Shown piece by piece: positions 35,063-45,047 of a DNA stretch of 64,000 bases; positions within the stretch are counted from its first letter, which is position 1, and each line of letters begins with the position of its first letter. Under the pieces are notes generated by a model. The model was not told the DNA's origin. It did no database searches and was given only the letters and a program-made list of their open reading frames with translations. The stretch comes from Planctomycetota bacterium (GTDB lineage: Bacteria; Planctomycetota; UBA1135), in the NCBI GenBank assembly GCA_027623295.1, contig JAQBXR010000012.1, positions 32,121 to 96,120 of the forward strand. The letters are read 5' to 3'. The translations under genes were made by a program, and so were the position numbers.

Positions 35063-36556
35063 CTAAACCTCCAAGGCTTGCGCTTTTTCTTGATGGCCTT
35101 CTTCGTAGCCATACATCGCAGGCGCTGGAGTTGGCCCGCCTGGTCCATTGAGAATTTCCATTTGCGACAGTGGCACCATAGAAGGGTGTTCATGACCACA
35201 TGCGCGGGATAGGCGAATGAGCTCCTTGCGCAAAGTCATGATGTAGTTCGAAAGACGCACCGATTTATCGGTGGGATCCAAACCCCTTTGCAACCACTCA
35301 TTCTGAGTTGCAACTCCTGTAGGGCAATGTCCGGTTTCACATCTTTGCGCCTGAATACATCCGATGGCCAACATGGCTTCGCGGGCAACATTTACCATGT
35401 CGCAACCTAAGCCGAAAGCAAGGAAGGCGGAATCAGGTAAGCCTAAACGTCCGGAGCCTATGAAGACGATGTCATCGGAAAGGCCGGCATCGGCAAAAAT
35501 GCGGAACACGCGGCTGAATCCAAAGCGAAAGGGCAAGGCCACGTGATCGGTGAATACCAATGGTCCGGCACCAGTGCCTCCCTCTCCACCATCAATGGTT
35601 AAAAAGTCAGGACCTTTGCCGCTGGCCTTCATCTCATTAGCAAGCTCTTCCCAGAACTCACCGCCTCCCACCGCAGACTTTATTCCGACCGGCAATCCGG
35701 TGGCATCAGCCAATTCTTCGACAAATTGAATCATGCCAACGACACCATCAAAGGCTAGATGGCGACTTGGACTCACGCAATCTTTGCCCTGAGGAATGCC
35801 GCGAATACCGGCAATCTCAGCAGTAACCTTGACGCCTGGCAAGATGCCGCCGACACCTGGTTTCGCGCCTTGGCTTAGCTTGACCTCAATCGCACGAATG
35901 GAGGGGTATTTTTCGCAGGTACTTACGCATTCCTCCAAGGAAAAACCGCCATTGGCGGCCCGAGCGCCAAAATATCCGGTGCCAATTTGCCAAATCAAAT
36001 CTCCCCCTTGAAGGTGGTGCGAGGAAACACCCCCTTCGCCGGTGTTGTGCAATGCGCCGGCCAGCTGCACCCCACGATTCAAAGCTGTAATCGCCGGCGC
36101 ACTCAAAGAGCCAAAGCTCATGGCGGACACATTTACCACTGATTCAGGACGAAACGCTTTTTTGCGCCCATGCGAGGCGCCCATCGTTTTTCTACAAGCC
36201 AAGGCATAATGGGGGTCATAGCCTGGATCCCCTTGATGTTGCTCTAACAGTGGGAATGCCGCATGATGGAAAATGACATAGTTCTGCGCAACGTCTAAAT
36301 CATTGTCGGTGCCAAAACCGAAATAGTTATTCTCCATTTTTGCGGAAGAGTAAATCCAGCGCCGTTGGTCGCGGCTGAATGGACGTTCTTCATTGTTGCT
36401 CGTCACAATATATTGGCGCAACTCAGGACCAACCTTCTCTAACCAATAACGAAAGTGCCCGACCAATGGGAAGTTGCGCAAAATAGCGTGGCGTTTTTGA
36501 TTTAGGTCGTACACCACAACCACTGCCAAAAAAAAGATTCCGAGTAGCCAAAACAT
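35063..36556 (-). CDS. FMN-binding glutamate synthase family protein (GltB2-like)
   Basis: SFGSLSAPAITALNRGVQLAGALHNTGEGGVSSHH, LTIDGGEGGTGAGPLVFTDHVALP, CETGHCPTGVATQ. Confidence 0.93.
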   Translation of the reverse strand: MFWLLGIFFLAVVVVYDLNQKRHAILRNFPLVGHFRYWLEKVGPELRQYIVTSNNEERPFSRDQRRWIYSSAKMENNYFGFGTDNDLDVAQNYVIFHHAAFPLLEQHQGDPGYDPHYALACRKTMGASHGRKKAFRPESVVNVSAMSFGSLSAPAITALNRGVQLAGALHNTGEGGVSSHHLQGGDLIWQIGTGYFGARAANGGFSLEECVSTCEKYPSIRAIEVKLSQGAKPGVGGILPGVKVTAEIAGIRGIPQGKDCVSPSRHLAFDGVVGMIQFVEELADATGLPVGIKSAVGGGEFWEELANEMKASGKGPDFLTIDGGEGGTGAGPLVFTDHVALPFRFGFSRVFRIFADAGLSDDIVFIGSGRLGLPDSAFLAFGLGCDMVNVAREAMLAIGCIQAQRCETGHCPTGVATQNEWLQRGLDPTDKSVRLSNYIMTLRKELIRLSRACGHEHPSMVPLSQMEILNGPGGPTPAPAMYGYEEGHQEKAQALEV

Positions 36557-36566
36557 AATCTAGCTC

Positions 36567-37358
36567 CTACTTGCCCTGAAAGTTGGGCTTCCGTTTTGCG
36601 CCAAAAGCCGCCAAAGCTTCGAGGCGATCTGCGGTGGGAATAATACGTTGATAACAAGAAGCTTCATGCTCCAGCGCCTGATCCATGGTCATGTCTAGGC
36701 TGCCATCGATCGCGGCTTTTGCCGCGCGCAAGGCCAATGGACCATTTGCCAATAAGGATTGCACCATGGTGGAGGTGGCGGTGGCAAAATCTGCGGCATC
36801 TGCAATCTCATGTACCAGGCCCATGCTCTTCGCTTCTTCCGCGCTGCAGCGCTTGGCAGTCAGAATTAAATGCTTAGCCTTCGCTGCTCCGACCAAGCGA
36901 GGTAGGCGCACACAGCCACCTGCTCCGGGAATAATTCCCAAGCTGGTTTCGGTCAAGCCAATCATGGCGTGCGAGGCCAGTAAACGCAGATCACAGGAGA
37001 GCGCCATTTCACAACCACCACCAAAAGCATGCCCATTCATGGCTGCAATCGTCGGCTGAGGCAATCCAGCAATGTCATCCATGGTGGCACGAATGTTACG
37101 CACAAACTCCTTTACTTCCCCTTCTGACATGGAGCGTCGTTCTTTCAAATCAGCACCTGCACAAAACGCTTTGTCGCCTGCGCCGGTTAGCACCACGGCC
37201 CAAACCGAAGAATCTTCACGCAACTCGGCCAAGCACTCGCGAAGTTGCAAGAGCGCGGGGAAGCTCAACGCATTACGCGCTTCTGGGCGATTGATCTCAA
37301 GCGTGGCCAAGCGACCATCACGATGAAGTAAAACAAGAGGCGTTTCCGAGGCCGGCAT
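36567..37358 (-). CDS. Enoyl-CoA hydratase/isomerase family protein
   Basis: INRPEARNALSFPALLQL, KAFCAGADLKERRSM, AMNGHAFGGGCEMALSCDLRLLA, LGIIPGAGGCVRLPRLVG. Confidence 0.93.
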   Translation of the reverse strand: MPASETPLVLLHRDGRLATLEINRPEARNALSFPALLQLRECLAELREDSSVWAVVLTGAGDKAFCAGADLKERRSMSEGEVKEFVRNIRATMDDIAGLPQPTIAAMNGHAFGGGCEMALSCDLRLLASHAMIGLTETSLGIIPGAGGCVRLPRLVGAAKAKHLILTAKRCSAEEAKSMGLVHEIADAADFATATSTMVQSLLANGPLALRAAKAAIDGSLDMTMDQALEHEASCYQRIIPTADRLEALAAFGAKRKPNFQGK

Positions 37359-37519
37359 GGCCTCAGGATACCGTGCATCGAAGGCCTTTGCCTACTCTGC
37401 CTTTTTCTCGAACGAAGGGTAGACCAGAGTCAATTCAAGGCCAATCGCAAGCGGTGCAAATCCGGTGAAAAACTGGGATTATTTAACGTTAGGGCTCTTG
37501 AAACGTAGAATAGAGCATC

Positions 37520-37873
37520 ATGGATTCTCTTAAAAAGCTATATCGAGCCTTAGGCCCTATTGCCGGAGGCCTGTTTCTCGATATGCTAGACCTTGCCACC
37601 TTCGGACCGTTTGGCTTTTATGTGGGTTGGCTGGTCGGTCTCGTCGTTGGCTGGTGGATGGCCTCTATTTACGGCTTTGGCAATTTAGGAAAAACCGCGT
37701 TCGCATGTATGGCTGCGGTCTACTTGACCATGCCTTTCACTGAGTTCATGCCGGTGGCCACCGTCATTTCCGCCCTTTGCCCGCTTTCGCGGGAGTGCCG
37801 CGGAACCAGATGCTTGAGGCCGAACCGGCCGTTCACCTACTCTCGTTTTTGCCCGCCGGTCTTCAGACTGTAG
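37520..37873 (+). CDS. Small membrane protein of unknown function; C-terminus possibly frameshifted
   Basis: LGPIAGGLFLDMLDLATFGPFGFYVGWLVGLVVGWWMASIYGFG; hydrophobic, TAGAAT 8 nt before the ATG. Confidence 0.6.
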   Translation: MDSLKKLYRALGPIAGGLFLDMLDLATFGPFGFYVGWLVGLVVGWWMASIYGFGNLGKTAFACMAAVYLTMPFTEFMPVATVISALCPLSRECRGTRCLRPNRPFTYSRFCPPVFRL

Positions 37874-37991
37874 ACGAGATCGTTTGCAGGATCGATACCC
37901 CAATCGTTTGTTGACAAGAATGGTTCCCCCATAAGGAACAAGATGGCAAACGCTTTTACATGGGCTGAAATATTCATGCCCTACCTAATGC

Positions 37992-38876
37992 CTAAGCGCG
38001 CGTAGCGTCACCCACAGCTAAGGGACGTCCTAACTGCTCAGAGAGCAGGCTGGTTGCAGAATCAAGGGCACCGCGATCCATGTCTGGCGCCAAGCCGCGC
38101 TCTCTTGCAAGTGCTAGCAAGGCGCCTGTAGCGAGGTTTCCGGCAGCGCCTGGAGTAAAAGGACATCCGCCGGTGCCGCCCGCGGACGCGTCGAACATGC
38201 GGACTCCGAGCTCCATGCCTGCAGCGCAGTTTTCAAGTGCACGACCATAGGTGTCATGCATGTGCAAGCCAACTTGATCGGGGGACATCATGTCGAGAGC
38301 GGCGTGAGCCAAGCACTCCACTTGATCGACGCGCCCGACTCCGACAGTGTCGGATAACAGCACACGCTCCACCCCCATATCCATGGAAGCAGCCACTAAA
38401 TCCAAAACTGTAAGCATGTCGGTATCTCCATCTTTGGGCGAACCAAAGGCCATCGAAAGGTACATGCGGATTGGGAAGCCATCAGCCTTGGCAGCGGCAG
38501 CAATCTCTTGATTCACGGCAACGGCCTTTTCGATGTTCATGCCAGAGTTTGCTTTGGAGAATCCTTCGTGCGCTCCAATCACCGCAGTAATGGCATCTAA
38601 ACCACTTTCGCGAAAACTCTCATAGCCGCGCATATTCATGACTAATCCAACTAGTGGCAAATCTTTGCGCCAAGGCACGTCTCGTAAACGTGCACATAGT
38701 TCCTTAGCATCGGCAAGTTGTGGGACTAGATCTGGCCGCACAAAACTGGTGATTTCCAAAGAATCCGGACGCGATGCAGCCAGCAACCCCAAAAGCTCAA
38801 ACTTCTTGTCAGTGGAAAGAACCGTCTTCTCATTTTGAAGACCATCCCGTGCGGCCACTTCGTGAATACGAATCAT
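37992..38876 (-). CDS. mvaB: Hydroxymethylglutaryl-CoA lyase
   Basis: MIRIHEVAARDGLQNEKTVLST, LLSDTVGVG, GLHMHDTYGRALEN, FDASAGGTGGCPFTPGAAGNLATG. Confidence 0.93.
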   Translation of the reverse strand: MIRIHEVAARDGLQNEKTVLSTDKKFELLGLLAASRPDSLEITSFVRPDLVPQLADAKELCARLRDVPWRKDLPLVGLVMNMRGYESFRESGLDAITAVIGAHEGFSKANSGMNIEKAVAVNQEIAAAAKADGFPIRMYLSMAFGSPKDGDTDMLTVLDLVAASMDMGVERVLLSDTVGVGRVDQVECLAHAALDMMSPDQVGLHMHDTYGRALENCAAGMELGVRMFDASAGGTGGCPFTPGAAGNLATGALLALARERGLAPDMDRGALDSATSLLSEQLGRPLAVGDATRA

Positions 38877-39388
38877 TTGCCTTTCGCCAACTCAGCTTCG
38901 ATGCTGGTTAGGTTCACTTCAAAAGAAGGCCCAATCATGGAGTCCATCATGACGCTAAACCAACCGGCTAGTGGAGCCGCAGCATCGATGTCGCCCTCAG
39001 TGTACCAAATCACTTCCGTCCCATTCTCTGCAGGCACAAAGGTCAATCCCCCTTTTGCCAAATAGGCGCCATCCTCGAAGGCTAAATCCCAAGTCATGCC
39101 CTCAGCAGTTGCCGAAGTTACCCACATCTTTCCCTCTAGATTGATCGGGCCATCCCAGAACATGGTGGTGGCATCTGGGAATTCCCACTTGCAATCAGGG
39201 TCGGCTTGCTTATTCCAGGCAGACCAAGACTCCCAAGTGGGCAAGTCAGAAGTCAAAGCCAGGATGGTGGTTGCATCGGCCGCAATAAATTGTCTTCGTT
39301 CGACCCGGTAATCCTTTGGCAGGAAAAGACCGATTACGGCAAGCACGAGAAACAGGACCAAAAATGCAACGAGGAATTTTTTAATCAT
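38873..39388 (-). CDS. SRPBCC/polyketide-cyclase-like protein with one N-terminal TM segment
   Basis: LPTWESWSAWNKQADPDCKWEFP...; VIWYTEGDIDAAAPLAGWFSVMMDSMIGPSFE. Confidence 0.8.
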   Translation of the reverse strand: MIKKFLVAFLVLFLVLAVIGLFLPKDYRVERRQFIAADATTILALTSDLPTWESWSAWNKQADPDCKWEFPDATTMFWDGPINLEGKMWVTSATAEGMTWDLAFEDGAYLAKGGLTFVPAENGTEVIWYTEGDIDAAAPLAGWFSVMMDSMIGPSFEVNLTSIEAELAKGK

Positions 39389-40485
39389 CGGGGGAATCTC
39401 TCCAGAACGGATTCTATCTGCGCGACATGTTCCTGCAGTTGGAAACCGCTACGCACTTCCTCTCCTAAGCGAAGCCACGCCTCTTCGGAATATGCACAAG
39501 CGCCAAAAAACAGCTCCATTCCCCGCGCAGCAGCTACATCGGGCAGCTCCCTTGGTTCTGTTGCGCACATGGCTGATGGCAACAACTCGGCGACACCTGC
39601 CATTCTGGTCGTCATCACGGGTACTCCAGCCGCAGCGGCCTCTAAACAAACCAAGCTGAAGGAGTCGTAAAGCGTGGGATGAAAAAGCAGGTCTGCACTT
39701 TGCAAGGCCTGCCGGAATCCACCATCCCATGGATGCAAAACAACGCCTTCGGTGAACAGCATCTCTGCAGAGGCTCCAATCGCACGCTCCGCATGCGCAA
39801 TGGTTTTCGCCCATAGATCCAAACGGGCATAAATTCCACGTGGCTTCAGGCAGCGAAACCATTCCACCGATGCTTTTGCACCATGCCGCAAGGGGTCGCG
39901 TCCACAGTGCAAAATACGCAGCGGTGTTTGCTCTGAAATCCGGCCACGTTTTCCCGGGATCTGCATTCCCGAAGGCGGCAGCAACAAAGGCAAAGGCAAC
40001 ATGGTTTGCTGTTTTCCAGGTGCGCGTTTTTCGATTTCACGTGCCACCATCGGCGACATCGGGAGTACGCATGCCGCAGCTCGCAGGGTTTCTTCCTCCA
40101 AACGCATGAGTGCTCGGGTGCGACGACTCGGCACCCGGCCTCTCGCCTTTTGCACATCAGGACTGCTGCCTCCCATCGGCTGCCACACACTTCCCTTACA
40201 TGGAATCGCACGTAAACCCCAAACACGGTCTGCATTCCAATGATCTGCAACCCGCACCGCTTCGCGCGCTTCTTGCCAATCGGACCAAGGGCGCGGCAAT
40301 AAACGTCCGCGGCGCAAATCCACCGCGGTCACTCCTTGCGGCGTACCACTGGTGGCACCACGTGCAGCTAACAAAACCCCATGTCCACGCGAAACCAACT
40401 CGGGTAGCACGAAATGCAAGTATTGCTCTAGGCCGCCGCCATCGGCATGCCACTGATCGAGAAGCACGGCGATGCGCACACTCAA
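39385..40485 (-). CDS. Glycosyltransferase family 4 protein
   Basis: LLDQWHADGGGLEQYLHFVLPELVSRGHGV, ADLLFHPTLYDSFSLVCLEAAAAGVPVMTTRMAGVAELL. Confidence 0.9.
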   Translation of the reverse strand: MSVRIAVLLDQWHADGGGLEQYLHFVLPELVSRGHGVLLAARGATSGTPQGVTAVDLRRGRLLPRPWSDWQEAREAVRVADHWNADRVWGLRAIPCKGSVWQPMGGSSPDVQKARGRVPSRRTRALMRLEEETLRAAACVLPMSPMVAREIEKRAPGKQQTMLPLPLLLPPSGMQIPGKRGRISEQTPLRILHCGRDPLRHGAKASVEWFRCLKPRGIYARLDLWAKTIAHAERAIGASAEMLFTEGVVLHPWDGGFRQALQSADLLFHPTLYDSFSLVCLEAAAAGVPVMTTRMAGVAELLPSAMCATEPRELPDVAAARGMELFFGACAYSEEAWLRLGEEVRSGFQLQEHVAQIESVLERFPR

Positions 40486-40494
40486 CCCCTCGCT

Positions 40495-41349
40495 TTAACC
40501 AAACTTAGGTGCATGCGACGCAATCTTGTGCGCCTTAGACACGATGTCGCGCACACAACGCTTGGTGTGTGCATCGACGCGAGTTTTGGACATGTACATG
40601 AGCAAGAAACGCAGGCGATCCGCCCTGGTCACGTTTGCCGGAGCCGAATAATGCAAGGCGCCTAAATCTTTGACCAACCACCGACGTCGCGGCGGAAAAT
40701 CACGGTCGACCCGTTCTAAGTCAATGAAAAATGGGCGACCCCACCTTTCATCCTCGGTCACGATCAGATGACAAAGGTACAAATCCTTGTGATAGAAGCC
40801 GGTGGAGTGGAATCGATGCACCATGCCGGCGACATCGCGCAGGACTTGGTTGCGGGCTTCGCGCTCGGATAATCCATGCGGATTCGGAAATCCTAGCTCC
40901 AAAAGGTGGTCCAGCTGCCGCCCCACCACCTCGCGGGTAATGATGAAGGAGCGGCGCGGGCAGCCAAGAAGGTTGATTTCCTCACCAAAAGCCACTGGGT
41001 CAGGCACATCGAAGCCGGTTTTGCGCATCATGGAGATGGCATCCCATTCGATATGAGCTGGGCTTGAGGAACCACGGGCGGTCACGTTGAGGCGGCGTTT
41101 CAGCGGCACATCGCGGTGGATTTTGACGAAAATCACGCCTTCTGGGGTTTCTACGCGATAAGTTTTGCGTGGTCCAGCATCGCGGACGATGACTCCACCG
41201 CTGAACCTCATCGCGCCTTCGAGCGTATCTAAGCCCAACCGTGCGAGAAGGTGTACATCTTCCATGGCCGCGAGGATGCGCCCCTCGTCCAGGGTGGTCG
41301 TTGGCCGGCCTTTCGCTTGGTACATGCGGACATCCCGCAATTCTGTCAT
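40495..41349 (-). CDS. Lipopolysaccharide kinase (WaaP/Kdo kinase) family protein
   Basis: DAGPRKTYRVETPEGVIFVKIHRDVPLKRRL, GFYHKDLYLCHLIVTEDE, FFIDLERV. Confidence 0.88.
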   Translation of the reverse strand: MTELRDVRMYQAKGRPTTTLDEGRILAAMEDVHLLARLGLDTLEGAMRFSGGVIVRDAGPRKTYRVETPEGVIFVKIHRDVPLKRRLNVTARGSSSPAHIEWDAISMMRKTGFDVPDPVAFGEEINLLGCPRRSFIITREVVGRQLDHLLELGFPNPHGLSEREARNQVLRDVAGMVHRFHSTGFYHKDLYLCHLIVTEDERWGRPFFIDLERVDRDFPPRRRWLVKDLGALHYSAPANVTRADRLRFLLMYMSKTRVDAHTKRCVRDIVSKAHKIASHAPKFG

Positions 41350-41508
41350 GGGCTTATCATCGACCGGCGAAGCTCCAAGAGCAAGGAATTCTGGTGGACT
41401 AGATTTTCCTTCAGAGATTCCATTTCCTTCTCCCGTTTAGCCGATAGTTGAGATATTCTTTGCCCACCTAGGAGCATTGCTTCCCCTCATTGCCCCTGGT
41501 CCCCAATC

Positions 41509-42786
41509 ATGGCCGATTCCGCGACCGTCGAACCCGCTGGGTCTGAGTCCAACCCCTTTGTTCAAGCGCAAATGCGCCTGGATAAAGCGGCAGAGCTCAT
41601 CAACCTAGATCCTGGCATCAAACGCATCCTTTCAACTCCTCACCAGGAGTTAACCGTCTCCGTTCCTGTAAAAATGGACGATGGCTCGGTAAGGGTGTTC
41701 ACCGGCTATCGCGTGCAGCATTCGGTGGCACGTGGCCCTGCCAAAGGTGGCATCCGTTACTCCCCGGAGGTGCACCTTGATGAGGTGCGCGCACTCTCAG
41801 CATGGATGACATGGAAATGTGCCGTGGTCGATGTGCCCTTTGGTGGTGCTAAAGGTGGCATCATCTGCGACCCGCGCCGTATGTCTCAAGGCGAGCTGGA
41901 GCGTATGACGCGTCGTTACACAGCCAACTTGCTTGACATCATTGGCCCCGAACGCGATGTCCCCGCTCCCGACATGAACACCGGCGAGCAAACCATGGCA
42001 TGGCTGATGGACACCTATTCCCTGCACACGCGAGCCACCACCACCAGCATTGTGACTGGAAAGCCGGTTGGCTTGGGCGGTTCCAAAGGACGCCGTGAAG
42101 CCACCGGACTTGGTGTGGCCTTCACCGTGCGCGAATCTTTGAAGCACCTCGGCATGCCGGCAACCGGATGTCGCGTGGTCGTGCAAGGTTCTGGAAATGT
42201 CGGTGGACTTGGCGCCTTGTTCCTGCATGAAATGGGGCACAAAGTAATTGCGATTTCCGACATGTATGGTGCCATCCACAACGATGATGGCCTCGATATG
42301 CCGGCCGTACTTAAGTGGTTGGAAGAAAAGCGCACCCTCGAAGGCTTCCCAGGTGCAGAAAGTTTAGATAACGCACAACTGCTTACCCTGGATTGCGATG
42401 TCCTCGTGCCAGCAGCCACTGAAGATCAGATCACTTCGCGCAACGCGGCCGACATTAAGGCCAAGGTGATTGTCGAAGGCGCAAACGGTCCGACTTCCGC
42501 TGCAGCAGACACCATTCTGGAAGAGCATGGCGTATTTGTTGCGCCGGACATCCTCGCGAACGCGGGTGGCGTAACCGTCTCCTACTTCGAATGGGTGCAA
42601 AACCGCATGGGTTACTTCTGGGAAGAGCAGGTGGTCTTTGATCGCATGGAGCGCATCATGGTCGACAGCTTTAAGTCCGTCGTGGACGCTGCCGAGAAGT
42701 ACAAAACTAGCGCCCGCATTGGCGCTTACTGTGTCGCGATTGAACGCGTGGCTTACTGCTTAAACTTGAGGGGGATCTATGCTTGA
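41509..42786 (+). CDS. Glu/Leu/Phe/Val dehydrogenase (catalytic-type GDH)
   Basis: [65 protein letters not shown]; catalytic lysines present. Confidence 0.95.
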   Translation: MADSATVEPAGSESNPFVQAQMRLDKAAELINLDPGIKRILSTPHQELTVSVPVKMDDGSVRVFTGYRVQHSVARGPAKGGIRYSPEVHLDEVRALSAWMTWKCAVVDVPFGGAKGGIICDPRRMSQGELERMTRRYTANLLDIIGPERDVPAPDMNTGEQTMAWLMDTYSLHTRATTTSIVTGKPVGLGGSKGRREATGLGVAFTVRESLKHLGMPATGCRVVVQGSGNVGGLGALFLHEMGHKVIAISDMYGAIHNDDGLDMPAVLKWLEEKRTLEGFPGAESLDNAQLLTLDCDVLVPAATEDQITSRNAADIKAKVIVEGANGPTSAAADTILEEHGVFVAPDILANAGGVTVSYFEWVQNRMGYFWEEQVVFDRMERIMVDSFKSVVDAAEKYKTSARIGAYCVAIERVAYCLNLRGIYA

Positions 42787-44080
42787 TTCCAATACCAATT
42801 TGGAAATCGTCGAAGCGCAGGCACCTTCGCCTGCACTAGCCGAAGACAACCCGTTCAGCTCCATGATGGAGCGTTTCGACGAAGCCGCACAAATCCTTGG
42901 ATTAAACCCGGATATTTACGTTCTGTTGCGTCGTCCAGACAGCGAGTTCAAATTCGCGATTCCGGTCACAGACGACTACGGTGAAATTCAGGTCTTCAAC
43001 GGCTTCCGCATTCGCCACAATCTGTCTATGGGACCTTGCCTTGGCGGTTTGCGCCTCGACGAGAACTTGAAGCGCGATGAACTACGCGCACTCGCTGCCT
43101 GGAATACTTGGAAATGCGCAGCTTTGGGTGTACCGTTCGGCGGTTCCATGGGCGGTATCAATTTCGACCCACGCAAGCACTCCCCCATGGTAGTGGAGAA
43201 AGTAGTGCGTCGTTACACCGCAGGGCTCATGGATTTCCTCGGCCCTGAGCGCGACATTATTGCGCCAGATTTGCATAGCCACGAACAGGTCATGGCTTGG
43301 TGCTTGGACACTTATTCCATGCATACACGCCACACCGAAACCGCGGTGGTAGTCGGCAAACCTGAAGGACTCGGCGGTACCGCCGGACGACATTCCGCGA
43401 TTGGTCGTGGTGTACGCGTTCTCATGGAGAAGCGTTTAGCCGACATGGGCTTTACATCGAAAGCCGAAGTGGTCATTCAAGGCGCTGGCATCGTGGCCAG
43501 TCAGGTCGCACGGCAGATGATTGAGTACGGGCACAAGGTGATTGCTATGGGTGACATCAGTGGTGGTGTGCACAATGCGGCGGGCCTCGACATCGAAGCT
43601 TTGCTGGCTCATCGCGAGTCCACCGGAAGCGTCAAAGGTTTCCCTGGTGGCGATAGCATCAACGATAGCCAACTGCTCTCCATCAAATGCGATGTCTTGA
43701 TCCCCGCAGCTGCTGCGAACCAGATCAACAGCAAAACCGCACCGCACGTCAACGCCAAGCTCATGGTGGAAGCTGCGAATGCTCCAACCTCCGGCCGTGG
43801 CGATACCATCTTGCAAGAGCGCGGGATCCCAGTGGTCCCTGACCTCCTAGGAAACTCTGGTAGCGTCATCATTGCCTACTTTGAGTGGGTACAAAACCGC
43901 ATGGGTTACAAGTGGCCCTTGAGCGACGTAGAAGACCGCCTCGACCGCATGGTGCTGGAAGCCTATACACGCGCGCGAAATGCTGCTGCCAAGCATAAGG
44001 TGGGCCTACGCCTCGCTACCTGCATGCTGGGCGTCGACCGCGTCTCCTACTTCGACTCGCTGCGCGGGATTTACGGATAA
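42779..44080 (+). CDS. Glu/Leu/Phe/Val dehydrogenase paralog lacking conserved active-site lysines (pseudoenzyme/regulatory subunit candidate)
   Basis: [50 protein letters not shown] fold, but K->L and K->M at two catalytic positions; overlaps the upstream GDH by 8 nt. Confidence 0.9.
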   Translation: MLDSNTNLEIVEAQAPSPALAEDNPFSSMMERFDEAAQILGLNPDIYVLLRRPDSEFKFAIPVTDDYGEIQVFNGFRIRHNLSMGPCLGGLRLDENLKRDELRALAAWNTWKCAALGVPFGGSMGGINFDPRKHSPMVVEKVVRRYTAGLMDFLGPERDIIAPDLHSHEQVMAWCLDTYSMHTRHTETAVVVGKPEGLGGTAGRHSAIGRGVRVLMEKRLADMGFTSKAEVVIQGAGIVASQVARQMIEYGHKVIAMGDISGGVHNAAGLDIEALLAHRESTGSVKGFPGGDSINDSQLLSIKCDVLIPAAAANQINSKTAPHVNAKLMVEAANAPTSGRGDTILQERGIPVVPDLLGNSGSVIIAYFEWVQNRMGYKWPLSDVEDRLDRMVLEAYTRARNAAAKHKVGLRLATCMLGVDRVSYFDSLRGIYG

Positions 44081-44106
44081 ACTCTCATCAGCTTTTCTAA
44101 GCCACC

Positions 44107-44143
44107 AAAAACCCGCGTCACCATTACAGTGACGCGGGTTTTT
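44107..44143. terminator. Bidirectional Rho-independent terminator between convergent gdh and nadK
   Basis: AAAAACCCGCGTCAC-cattaca-GTGACGCGGGTTTTT. Confidence 0.92.
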
Positions 44144-44159
44144 CTTTTTACGTAGAGCG

Positions 44160-45047
44160 CTAAGCCCCAGGAGTCTCACCCCAATGCAACTTGGAGCGCA
44201 AACGGTCATAGAACCGCGAATTTGGGTCGACCACCAAAGTAAGGCGGCGCGGGCTCGGGCCGATTTTAATCCGGTCACCTGCTTCTAGTTTTCCTTCTAA
44301 ATAACCGTCGGAAGTAAGCTGCCCGGAGTCTTGTACGTGCAAGGTAAAGTGACGATCATTGCGCAACACCAAGGGGCGCATTGCCAAAGTATGCGGTGCA
44401 AGCGGCTGCACCACTAAGGCCTCTAAACTTGGCACCAAAATAGGTCCGCCTGCCGACAAGTTGTAAGCCGTAGAACCGGTTGCCGTGGAGACAATCACGC
44501 CATCGCCCCGGAAGGTGCACACCGGTCGACGCTCATCAATCAGGTCAATGGTAATCATGGTGCGCTCGGAAAGGCGACTGACCAAGATTTCATTGAGTAC
44601 GTGCGAATCCAATACGGTTTCACCCCCGCGCTTCACCTGGAAGGTCATCATGGCACGATCTTCAATCCGCGCTTTACCCGCAAAGACTAACTTCATGGCA
44701 TCTTCTAGACGATCGGTGGAAACGCCCGCTAAAAAGCCAACGCGACCGAGGTTGACACCAATCACCGGTACCCTGCGTTTGCCCATGCGATGCGACGCCG
44801 CCAGAATCATGCCATCGCCACCCAGAGACACGATGAGGTCTGGCTTGGATTCGATGGGGTCATAACCCATACCTAAATCAACCAGAACTTCAGCAGCTTT
44901 ACCTTGCAGCCAGGCTTGCAGACGTGCCACCATGGGCGCCACTGTCTCTTTCCCGGGATCGCCAAGGATCAAAACACGCGGCGCGCGATTGGCTGGCAGT
45001 TCTGGCCCCCAATGACCATTCGCATTCGACTTTGGACGTGAGCTCAT
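44160..45047 (-). CDS. nadK: NAD kinase
   Basis: LIVSLGGDGMILAASHRMG, VIGVNLGRVGFLAGV, GDGVIVSTATGSTAYNLSAGGPIL. Confidence 0.95.
   Translation of the reverse strand: MSSRPKSNANGHWGPELPANRAPRVLILGDPGKETVAPMVARLQAWLQGKAAEVLVDLGMGYDPIESKPDLIVSLGGDGMILAASHRMGKRRVPVIGVNLGRVGFLAGVSTDRLEDAMKLVFAGKARIEDRAMMTFQVKRGGETVLDSHVLNEILVSRLSERTMITIDLIDERRPVCTFRGDGVIVSTATGSTAYNLSAGGPILVPSLEALVVQPLAPHTLAMRPLVLRNDRHFTLHVQDSGQLTSDGYLEGKLEAGDRIKIGPSPRRLTLVVDPNSRFYDRLRSKLHWGETPGA

Noticed and set aside
37420-37480. Cobalamin-riboswitch-like string (GCGGTGCAAATCCGGTG) upstream of the small membrane protein
   Set aside because: No following CCGCCACTG-type B12 box and no coherent fold seen; the downstream gene is not a cobalamin gene. 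Only a short resemblance.
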